From positions 53,979 through 117,978 of the forward strand of contig NZ_JAQZAT010000015.1 of the NCBI RefSeq assembly GCF_028736925.1: a DNA stretch of 64,000 nucleotides, written 5' to 3'. The position numbers and the translations under genes were made by a program. This DNA comes from Flavivirga sp. 57AJ16 (GTDB lineage: Bacteria > Bacteroidota > Bacteroidia > Flavobacteriales > Flavobacteriaceae). Position 1 is the first letter of the stretch. Each line of letters starts with the position of its first letter. Below are positions 45,466 through 52,855 of this stretch, in pieces. The notes below the pieces were generated by a model. It saw nothing but the letters and a program-made list of their open reading frames with translations. It did not search any database and was not told the origin of the DNA.

Positions 45466-48400
45466 TTAAAAATTAATATCCAATCCAATGGTGAACTGTT
45501 TCTGGATAGGATAAGTTCCACGCTGATATCCCGATATAAGTGGTGATCCATATACACCACTTGTATTTAGTCCTTCTGGGTTAACGCCATAATAATCATC
45601 GGCCATAAAAAACAACAAATTCTGAGCTGAAGCAAAAAGTCTTACTTTTTCCAATTTCATTTTCTCCAAAAATTTAGATGGAATGGAATAGCCCAATATG
45701 ACCTCCCTTAAGGCTATATAAGACGCATCCTGAATGAGATAGTCTGTTAGTACCCAGTCCCTTCCTAATTTTTCTCGCGGTTTTGTAGCTGGGAAATTTT
45801 CGTTAAACCACCGCCCAGATACAAAATTGCGGTGTAGATATCTCGGCTCTGTGTAATAACCATCTCCATAAAAAACTTTGGCTCCATGCGACCCTTGAAA
45901 CAAGAAATAAAGATCAAACGATTTACATTTAAAGGTATTACTAAAGCCCCATGTGAAATCGGGGAATGGGCTACCCAGCGTAGTCCGGTCATCCGCATCA
46001 ATTATGCCATCGTTATTCACATCGGCAACCCTAATACCCCCAATGGCATCTTCAGAGGTGCTAGGAAAGGTATTGAGTTCTTCTTCATTTTGAAAAACCC
46101 CTGCCATTTTATAACCATAAAATTGTATGGCTTCTTCCCCAACCCTTGAAATATATTGTTCGTTACGTTCGCCTTGATTTATAAATTGTTCCTCGCCTCC
46201 CAATGAGATGAGCTTATTTTTATTTGCCGATAGGTTAAAATTACTATCCCATGTAAAATTGCCATTTCCCAAATTTGAAGACAGCGTAAACTCCCATCCT
46301 TGATTTTGTATTTTACCTATGTTATTCCAGTAATTATCATGTCCTGTAATAAAGGACACATTTTGTTGCAGCAATAATTTATCGGTTACGGAATAATAAT
46401 AGTCTACGGTAAGGTTTAATTTACTTCCAAAAAAGCTCATGTCCACTCCTGTATCGTATTGTTCCGTTTGTTCCCATGAAATGGCCTCGTTACCTAATGT
46501 CAAACCATTTTCTGCCAATCCTGAGGTTACTACCCCACCATTTTCTCCAATAGAGTAATTGGATGGAAACAATAAATTGGTAAAGGCATAGTTTTCAATA
46601 TTATTGTTACCAACAATACCTAAGCTCGAACGTATTTTAAATTGGTTGATGAACTTGAAGTTATTCTTCCAAAAGTTTTCTTTATGAACGTTCCATCCCA
46701 CCGATGCCGATGGAAAAAATCCATATTTATTATCTGGTCCAAACAATGAGGATCCATCAAATCGACCAGCCAAGGATAACAGATATTTTCCATCGTATTC
46801 ATAATTTAACCTCGCTAAATAAGACAACAGTGAAATTTCCTCTTTGTTGGTATATGTACTGTTAGCATCAATAACCGTTGCAGCATTAATGGTTTCTATT
46901 AAATCGGTTGGAAATTGTGTTCCGCGAACGGATCCGTTTTTGAAGTTTGAATATTCAAAAGTGGTTCCTAACAGCCCATCAAAATTATGGCTTCCGGCCT
47001 TTAAACGATAATTTAAGGTGTGCTCCGTAATAAACTTATTGTACAACCTCGTTTGGTTTAAGGCAAAAGATTCTGCGGTACGGTTAGCCAGAGAATTTCT
47101 AAAAATCTCATAATCACGGTACTGGAAATAGTTGCCAATAGTTCCCTTATAGGTTAGTTTCTTATTTATTTTCCAACGTGCATACCCATCGGAAACCATC
47201 CTGTAATCATATCGAGATCTATTTTCATTTTCCATTCTGGCAATGGGATTATTATTGCTGGATCCCCAAAGCGAGCTTACCGTAAAGGTCTGTGTATCAC
47301 CATTACCATCAACATAGGAAAAAGTGGTGTTGTTAAAGTGTCTTGGATGTGCATAAGAGCCAACGGGTTGTCCCGTAAGTTCTGAGGTGAATCCATTATG
47401 TCTTATTGGCCCCCATTGCAGCGCTCTTGAATAATCGGAAAACCGAACGGTAGGCTGTCTTAACCTTGAATAGGACGGTCTGAAATTAAAACCGATATCT
47501 AAATTTTCGGATAACTTAGTAGAAAGTCTCCCTTGAAGATTGAGCCTATTGCTAAAATTATCCTTAAGGAGCCCCTCATCTTCAATCCATTGTGTAGAAA
47601 TATAATAACGTGTATTGGAATTTCCCCCTGATATATCCAGTTGGTAATTATTGATAGATGCAACGTTGCGCTGTGCTTGTTCTGGCCAGTTTGTACCACC
47701 AGTTTCATCGGCCACGATGCGTTGTGCTCTTTCTCTGGTACTATAATCCAAAATACTGGGTTCTGTACCGTTTTGAGCAGCTTCAAAATTTTCAACCATT
47801 TGTCTTTCATTCAACAACATATCGGTATACTCATAAGCATCCAACACATCTATTTGTCTGTAGGCTTCCTTAAAACCAGCAAATGTTTTGAAACTATACT
47901 TGGGCGTAATACTTCCTTCTTTTGTTGTTATTAGGATCACCCCATTAGCTCCACGGGAACCATATAAGGCCGTAGAGCTGGCATCTTTCAATACTTCAAT
48001 GGATTTTATGGAACTTGGACTAATAAATTCCAGTGCATCTGCAATAGGGAATCCATCTACCACAACCAATGGTGAACTGTTGGCACTAATTGAGCTTAAA
48101 CCTCGAATGGTTATTTGCGGTGACTCACCCAATTCGGAGGCAATGTTTTGAATTTGCACACCAGCCATTTTACCTTTTAAAGATTCGGTAACCGAACTAT
48201 AGGGCAGTTCATCAAGATTGTCATTGTTGAGACTTGAAACCGCCCCTGTTAAACTTGACTTTTTCTGTGTACCATATGCAACAACGACTACTTCGTCCAA
48301 CTTTGATTCATCTTGAACCAAAGTGATTTGTAAGTTATTCTCGCCAGTAACAATGACTGTTTTAGTAACATACCCCAAATAGGATATACTGAGCACATCG

Positions 48401-48603
48401 TCGACTTTTACATCGAGGAAAAATTGGCCATCAAAATTGGTTACTGTTCCCTTGGATTGGTTAACAATAATAATATTGGCTCCAATTATTGGCATACCAT
48501 CTATTTCTGAGGTTATTTTACCTTGGAGTGTATAAGAAGAATTCTGAGCTGTTACTGTTACAGTTCCCAACAGCAATAGCAAATAAAAAAGTTTTTTGTT
48601 CAT
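45466..48603 (-). CDS. susC: SusC/RagA-family TonB-dependent transporter
   Basis: 1045 residues. Signal peptide (TVTAQ), a carboxypeptidase-D-like beta domain (GKITSEIDGMPIIGANIII), TonB box DEVVVVAYGTQKK near 106, plug domain (LDELPYSSVTESLKGKMAGVQI; GSRGANGVILITTK) and a ~22-strand barrel ending QFTIGLDINF. Imports alginate oligomers through the outer membrane. First gene of the operon; the promoter and operator array lie 240-270 bp upstream. Confidence 0.96.
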   Translation of the reverse strand: MNKKLFYLLLLLGTVTVTAQNSSYTLQGKITSEIDGMPIIGANIIIVNQSKGTVTNFDGQFFLDVKVDDVLSISYLGYVTKTVIVTGENNLQITLVQDESKLDEVVVVAYGTQKKSSLTGAVSSLNNDNLDELPYSSVTESLKGKMAGVQIQNIASELGESPQITIRGLSSISANSSPLVVVDGFPIADALEFISPSSIKSIEVLKDASSTALYGSRGANGVILITTKEGSITPKYSFKTFAGFKEAYRQIDVLDAYEYTDMLLNERQMVENFEAAQNGTEPSILDYSTRERAQRIVADETGGTNWPEQAQRNVASINNYQLDISGGNSNTRYYISTQWIEDEGLLKDNFSNRLNLQGRLSTKLSENLDIGFNFRPSYSRLRQPTVRFSDYSRALQWGPIRHNGFTSELTGQPVGSYAHPRHFNNTTFSYVDGNGDTQTFTVSSLWGSSNNNPIARMENENRSRYDYRMVSDGYARWKINKKLTYKGTIGNYFQYRDYEIFRNSLANRTAESFALNQTRLYNKFITEHTLNYRLKAGSHNFDGLLGTTFEYSNFKNGSVRGTQFPTDLIETINAATVIDANSTYTNKEEISLLSYLARLNYEYDGKYLLSLAGRFDGSSLFGPDNKYGFFPSASVGWNVHKENFWKNNFKFINQFKIRSSLGIVGNNNIENYAFTNLLFPSNYSIGENGGVVTSGLAENGLTLGNEAISWEQTEQYDTGVDMSFFGSKLNLTVDYYYSVTDKLLLQQNVSFITGHDNYWNNIGKIQNQGWEFTLSSNLGNGNFTWDSNFNLSANKNKLISLGGEEQFINQGERNEQYISRVGEEAIQFYGYKMAGVFQNEEELNTFPSTSEDAIGGIRVADVNNDGIIDADDRTTLGSPFPDFTWGFSNTFKCKSFDLYFLFQGSHGAKVFYGDGYYTEPRYLHRNFVSGRWFNENFPATKPREKLGRDWVLTDYLIQDASYIALREVILGYSIPSKFLEKMKLEKVRLFASAQNLLFFMADDYYGVNPEGLNTSGVYGSPLISGYQRGTYPIQKQFTIGLDINF

Positions 48604-48805
48604 AATAATTAATTAAACAATTAAGTTTATTAGTTTTAACTGATGTTATTCAATTTTGAAAATCAATAATTGACTTCATTCATATTTGAATAGCTAAGAG
48701 CGGGTCAATCCCAAACTCACCCATCAATTCTTTTAGCTATAAATTCAACTAGTATTAAAAAAAATCATTTGGACCTACCAGACATATTTTTTACTAAAAT
48801 ATTTA

Positions 48806-48871
48806 ATGGTTTTCCAGATTGGTTATCCAAATTGGTTACCCAAATATATAGACTTTTTTTTGTTATCCAAA
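48806..48871 (-). promoter_or_regulatory. susC promoter overlapped by a tandem operator array
   Basis: Minus-strand promoter: TTTG at 48868-48871, a 19-bp spacer and TATATTTG at 48841-48848, a full match to the Bacteroidota consensus. Three 12-mers at exact 13-bp spacing cover the -7 box and start: ATGGTTTTCCAG (48806-48817), TTGGTTATCCAA (48819-48830), TTGGTTACCCAA (48832-48843). A partial fourth, TTGTTATCCAA (48860-48870), overlaps the -33 box. The same motif stands before the GntR gene. Confidence 0.8.
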
Positions 48872-49357
48872 AAAAATTTAATAATAATTAGTTTTAAAAG
48901 GTATTTTGTTGGTTTTTAATCCCAATAAAAGCAACTTTAATGCGCTATTAGAAACAATTGTTATGCTTCATGGAAAATAAAGCAACTTAGTTTCCTTTAG
49001 CTTCCATTTTATTTAGTCCTTATATATAAATGGCCTAAAACATCATAGTGTCAGCACCTTATAAGACTACAGGGGCTTATTTTTATTTTCTATACTAACT
49101 AAGGCAAAACACATGCTTCAAATGGCAAACGTCTTCTCGTCATATTGTGTTAGTAGTAAATATCATGGCAAGTCTTAAAAAAAAATTAAGAGTAGCCCGA
49201 TCCTTAATTAGCCTATGAAGACATCCGTAATATCTTTTTTTAGTTTCCTTATTTTTACTTTTCTAAGGAAATTATTCATTCGGCTACAGCATGAAGATTA
49301 AAAGGCCTGTCTGTGATTTATATATTTAAAATGTTAAATTCAAAACTCTTAAATATT

Positions 49358-49459
49358 CTATGCCCTGCTTGCTGCCTTAAAACGAAATTCTTCAGATAAG
49401 TTAGCTTTAATATCTTTTATTTTTTCATATGACAACCAGTTAGCAATACGTTCATATAG
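49358..49459 (-). pseudogene. C-terminal fragment of an unknown gene
   Basis: 34 codons in frame to a stop at 49358-49360 read like real protein (YERIANWLSYEKIKDIK, then EEFRFKAASRA). The 5' side is cut by the palindromic element at 49460-49622. No family recognised; possibly a transposase tail. Confidence 0.3.
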
Positions 49460-49622
49460 CGAACTCATTTAGACTTTTTCAATTTGCTAAAAAATTGCTG
49501 TTTTCAGCTCTGTTTTTGTCTTTTTTTCCTTCCGTAGCTCTGCTATGCAACTCAAAAAAGACTTCAACTGAGACAAAAAACTTCTAATTTTCGCTTAAAT
49601 CCAAAAAGTCTAAATGAGTTCG
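49460..49622. repeat. Palindromic element D
   Basis: 163-bp unit with perfect 20-bp terminal inverted repeats (49460-49479, 49603-49622; CGAACTCATTTAGACTTTTT). Nested GTCTTTTTT/AAAAAAGAC arms lie around the core CCGTAGCTCTGCTATGCAA (49532-49550), which matches element A at 14 of 19 positions. The rest of 48604-49761 shows only the promoter and the fragment at 49358. Confidence 0.85.
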
Positions 49623-49761
49623 GCATATTAAACTTCAAAATCTACAAATTTAAACGCAAATTATCTCTTGCCAGAAAATTAAAAATGCATTAAATAGACA
49701 TAGCTGTTTTTATGCTTTCCTTTTTCTAGTAACCTTTAAAAGACAAATTCAATTGCTTACC

Positions 49762-50472
49762 TTAGATTTTGGTATTATAGCAATATTGGTATAATATATT
49801 GAAATGAACTTTCATTTTTTCTTTTGCTAATTGAGGGTCTTGATTTTTAATAGCAAGATAAATGTCTTCATGTTCTTGAATGGACAAAAATGATTGATTG
49901 GCATCACAGACGTGATACTTCTCAAAATTAGTAATGATTTCTGGACTAATAATTAACATAAAAGTATTCATCGAACTATTTTTACTGGCCTTTGCTATCG
50001 CAAGATGAAACAGTAAATCTTCTTCAACCGCTTTACCAGTATTATGCACTTTGGCCTTATACGCCTCTAAAGCTTCCTTAATATTATTGAGATCCTCCTC
50101 TGTCCTTCTTAAAGCTGCAAGTCTCACCGTTTTTAATTCCAAAAGGATCCTAGTTTCAACTAGAGATTTAAAGTCGGGAGTCTCCAAACGTAAAATATCA
50201 TCCATCATACCACTCATGGCGATTCTACCTATATCAGCAATAAAAGTTCCACTTTGGGGTTTGGATTTAAGAATTCCAAAAAACTCCAGTTTTTGAATCG
50301 TTTCACGCACACTACTTCGACTCACACCAAACTTTTCAGATAGCATCCTTTCTGATGGTAATTTGTCCCCAGGCTCAAGATTTTTATATTCGATAAGCTC
50401 CTTTAAACTTGATATTATACTCTTTTGTATATCTTGATTTTCTCCTTTTGTAAGTAACTCAACTTTCCTCAT
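49762..50472 (-). CDS. GntR/FadR-family regulator of the alginate locus (AusR-like)
   Basis: 236 residues from the ATG at 50472. The frame could be extended to a TTG at 50499, but that start lies inside the operator. An N-terminal GntR winged helix (about 14-78: PGDKLPSERMLSEKFGVSRSSVRETIQKL by eye) is followed by an FCD effector domain (about 95-230) with an acidic/His site (FHLAIAKASKN). Zobellia galactanivorans has a GntR-type repressor, AusR, in its alginate locus; this is a likely counterpart. Probable effector: an alginate catabolite such as KDG (inference). Confidence 0.88.
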   Translation of the reverse strand: MRKVELLTKGENQDIQKSIISSLKELIEYKNLEPGDKLPSERMLSEKFGVSRSSVRETIQKLEFFGILKSKPQSGTFIADIGRIAMSGMMDDILRLETPDFKSLVETRILLELKTVRLAALRRTEEDLNNIKEALEAYKAKVHNTGKAVEEDLLFHLAIAKASKNSSMNTFMLIISPEIITNFEKYHVCDANQSFLSIQEHEDIYLAIKNQDPQLAKEKMKVHFNILYQYCYNTKI

Positions 50473-50487
50473 ATATAAACTTATTGA

Positions 50488-50512
50488 CTGGTTAACCAAA
50501 TTGGTTGCTAAG
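50488..50512 (-). promoter_or_regulatory. Operator upstream of the GntR gene
   Basis: Two 12-mers at 13-bp spacing, CTGGTTAACCAA (50488-50499) and TTGGTTGCTAAG (50501-50512), start 16 bp upstream of the chosen ATG. TTGGTTAACCAA is a perfect palindrome and the same unit forms the array on the susC promoter, implying autoregulation. Confidence 0.7.
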
Positions 50513-50657
50513 TTAATAAAAATCTTTTAACTAATGCACAATATGGTGTTACTTACAGCTATTGGCCAAAGATTATTTTGACCAATAGCTTTATAGTGAA
50601 CTAAATTCAAAAAAGATCAACTCTAACAAATAAACCTTATTAATGCTACTCTTTAGT

Positions 50658-50832
50658 TTAGTAACCTTTATTTTGGGTTAATATCCCATAACTCACATCT
50701 ATTTCCCTCTGCGGAATAGGATAAACCAATCTATAGCTACTAAAATTATATCCCTGTTCTGTTAAGTGAGACATCATTACCGATGTTACTTGATCTGTTC
50801 TTTTAAGATTGCTTTCTTGCCTTGCATAATAC
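50658..50832 (-). pseudogene. C-terminal remnant of a second SusD-family gene
   Basis: About 57 codons are open to a stop at 50658-50660 and end SSYRLVYPIPQREIDVSYGI followed by LTQNKGY, the diagnostic tail of SusD/RagB proteins. The upstream part is gone; the break is near 50832, where a structured element begins. It differs from the intact SusD of this locus, so it is debris from another polysaccharide locus. Confidence 0.75.
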
Positions 50833-50856
50833 AAACTGTATATTTAGCAAAGAATT

Positions 50857-50999
50857 GTGCAACAGGCACAACGGCTATGGATATCTTTGCGGCGGAATTT
50901 CCGAGAGGAAATTCCTGTTTATTTGCTAACTTTGGCTTACGGCAGAATAGTTCTGCCGAACCATTAAACCATAGAAGACCGTTACCAGTAACATTGCAC
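50857..50999. other. Two-hairpin structured element, attC-like
   Basis: Outer pairs GTGCAA/TTGCAC (50857-50862, 50994-50999), then AACGG-CTATGG (50870-50880) with CCATAG-N4-CCGTT (50969-50983). Inside are two perfect hairpins: GGAATTTCC-GAGA-GGAAATTCC (50894-50915) and CGGCAGAA-TAG-TTCTGCCG (50940-50958). No ORF. Folded single strands of this kind resemble integron attC sites or a structured RNA. It lies directly upstream of the zinc-ribbon gene. The rest of 50513-51080 holds only the SusD remnant. Confidence 0.6.
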
Positions 51000-51080
51000 A
51001 GAAACTGAAAGAAATAATTATTTTAAAAACTAAAAGTTTGAATAAAAAACAAACCCATAAAAATTAAACTACTTATAATT

Positions 51081-51416
51081 ATGATAATTTTTGGATTAAG
51101 AGCCAGTAATATAGGTTCATTAAAAATTGAAAGTTCCCAATGCGAATATTGTAAAAACCGAGGAACTCAAAACATTGCTGAATTTGGAAGATATTTTCAT
51201 GTTTTTTGGATTCCAATATTTCCACTAGGAAGGAAAACATTTGGTGAATGCTCACACTGTAAAAGAACCATAAAGAAAAAAGAGTTTGATTCCGAATTGA
51301 AAAAACTCTATGCTAAAAATAAATCAACAATACGCAGACCTATATGGCATTGGTCTGGACTGATTATCATTGGACTGTTTATTGCTCTGATTTTTATTCT
51401 GGCTAAAACCAATTAA
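51081..51416 (+). CDS. Zinc-ribbon membrane protein (cassette-like gene)
   Basis: 111 residues. A zinc ribbon is built from CEYC (21-24) and CSHC (57-60), with FHVFWIPIFPLGRKTFGEC between, then a charged stretch and one C-terminal TM (about 91-109). Small zinc-ribbon proteins of this form are scattered in flavobacteria with no known role. It is the only rightward gene between two leftward loci. It is bracketed by GTTGCAC-type sequences (50980-50999 and 51438-51452), as a mobile gene cassette would be. Confidence 0.75.
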   Translation: MIIFGLRASNIGSLKIESSQCEYCKNRGTQNIAEFGRYFHVFWIPIFPLGRKTFGECSHCKRTIKKKEFDSELKKLYAKNKSTIRRPIWHWSGLIIIGLFIALIFILAKTN

Positions 51417-51429
51417 AAACAACTATTTA

Positions 51430-51452
51430 CAACAGCGGTAACCGTTGCACAA
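51430..51452. other. Short remnant of the structured element
   Basis: CAACAGCGGTAACCGTTGCAC joins the left-end phrase (CAACAG, CGG) to the right-end phrase (ACCGTT, TTGCAC) of the element at 50857-50999, as if the hairpin middle had been deleted. It lies 14 bp after the zinc-ribbon stop codon. Confidence 0.4.
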
Positions 51453-51482
51453 GCCCCTAGATTATAAAAAACAGACTTCCAT

Positions 51483-51510
51483 AACTGCCTTAAAAGGCAG
51501 TTTCTTTTTT
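51483..51510 (+). terminator. Rho-independent terminator
   Basis: Perfect 9-bp stem AACTGCCTT/AAGGCAGTT (51483-51491, 51494-51502) with a 2-nt spacer, then TTTCTTTTTTT. Ends the zinc-ribbon transcript. Confidence 0.75.
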
Positions 51511-51515
51511 TTAGA

Positions 51516-51806
51516 TCAATTATAATTAGCTGCTTTAAACTGCCTTAAAAACAATGTTTCAAGACTGGATACACTCTTTTTTACGGAAAATAATAAAACT
51601 AGTATCCCCGGGCTTCTTTTTACTCTTTTCTGGGTGAATTTCAGATACTTTTTTAGGTTATAAGCAATAGCGGACATGTGCATCTGCTTGTTTGCTTGTG
51701 CTATGCCTGGGGATTTACTTTTCGAATCCCCAGAAATTGAGTGAGCGTCCCTAATACGAGGTCTACGGTGCTTAGGCGCTTGCCTTTCATGTATAGCTAA
51801 ATCCAT
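51516..51806 (-). pseudogene. C-terminal remnant of an IS1182/IS5-type transposase
   Basis: The open frame contains QANKQMHMSAIAYNLKKYLKF, the characteristic tail of Bacteroidota IS1182-like transposases ('...N..M.....AYNLKK..'). The catalytic domain is missing and the preceding residues (HERQAPKHRRPRIRDA) are low in similarity and probably out of frame. No intact ends found. A dead fragment. Confidence 0.6.
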
Positions 51807-51825
51807 ATAAAATAATATGAACCTT

Positions 51826-51980
51826 CAGAGTAAAAAACCGAATTTCTTCGTTAAAAATACTCGCCGTAACTAAGCTATGCCTACGCTTTTTTCCTTGAAC
51901 TTCTATTTTTTATTTCTAAATATTCTATGCCATTTTATATCGACTTAGCTATAGCCTCTTCTAGCACTGTTTACTCGATT
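51826..51980. repeat. Probable palindromic element E, degenerate
   Basis: Carries the family core CCGTAACTAAGCTATGC (51864-51880) and a later ACTTAGCTATAGCC, but clear terminal inverted repeats are lost. No gene. Confidence 0.4.
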
Positions 51981-52014
51981 GTTATTACGTTCGTATTCTT
52001 CTACTTAAAAGGAA

Positions 52015-52845
52015 TTAGTTTGATTTGAAATTTAATTCAACAAAAACGGGTAAATGATCCGAAGGGTATTGCAAATTCCAATTATCGCTTAAAACCGCAT
52101 ATTTAGTCACCTCAACATTTTCACTCACAAAAACATAGTCGATTCGACTTATCACAGGTTTATCAAAATGAAACCCGTTATATGTACCTTCTGGACCAAA
52201 ATTTATGCTGGCCGTATGCTTTGAATCTTTTAGTGTTTTTTTAATATAAAGAATACTCTCATGGTCTGGCTCCATATTAAAATCGCCTGTTAATATTACA
52301 GGGTCATTCTTTTGGTTAAGTTCTGTAATTTTTTCAATAATCAGTACCGCACTATTTTTTCTTGCTTCAACTCCAACATGGTCAAAATGTGTATTAAATA
52401 CATAAAATTGTTGCTTCGTTTTTTGATTTTCGAATAATGCATAGGTGCAAACCCGGTTGCAAACTGCATCCCAACCCATGGATACTTTATTGGGTGTTTG
52501 AGACAGCCAAAATGTAGATGATCTTAAAATTTTAAATTTGTCCTTTTTATAAAAAATGGCTGAAAATTCTCCCTCACCCTTTCCATCGTCACGCCCAACT
52601 CCTACAAAGCTATAATTTGGCAACAAACGATCTATATCTTTCATTTGATTGGGCATCGCTTCTTGGACGCTAAAAATATCCGGCTCATGAAACTTGAGCT
52701 GGTTCATGAAAAATAACTTTCTATTTTCCCAACTATGCTTACCATCTTTTGGATAGTCTAGTTTGATATTATACGTCATTACTGTATAATATTGGGCGTT
52801 ACTTAAGGTTGAAATTAAAAATAATACAAGAAATAGGCGTTTCAT
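52015..52845 (-). CDS. Exported endonuclease/exonuclease/phosphatase-family hydrolase
   Basis: 276 residues from the ATG at 52845 (signal peptide MKRLFLVLFLISTLSNAQ); the longer frame would overlap the upstream gene. EEP fold with VMTYNIKLD, QEAMP, NTHFDHVG, LTGDFNMEPD and the terminal SDHLPVFVEL, all metal and catalytic sites intact. Exported EEP proteins are common at the ends of flavobacterial carbohydrate loci and probably cleave phosphodiesters or phosphate groups. Last gene of this locus in the window. Substrate unknown. Confidence 0.87.
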   Translation of the reverse strand: MKRLFLVLFLISTLSNAQYYTVMTYNIKLDYPKDGKHSWENRKLFFMNQLKFHEPDIFSVQEAMPNQMKDIDRLLPNYSFVGVGRDDGKGEGEFSAIFYKKDKFKILRSSTFWLSQTPNKVSMGWDAVCNRVCTYALFENQKTKQQFYVFNTHFDHVGVEARKNSAVLIIEKITELNQKNDPVILTGDFNMEPDHESILYIKKTLKDSKHTASINFGPEGTYNGFHFDKPVISRIDYVFVSENVEVTKYAVLSDNWNLQYPSDHLPVFVELNFKSN

Positions 52846-52855
52846 TATTAAAGGT

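Noticed and set aside
50473..50499. TTG start for the GntR regulator
   Set aside because: It lies within the operator; the ATG at 50472 starts a normal-length FadR-type protein.
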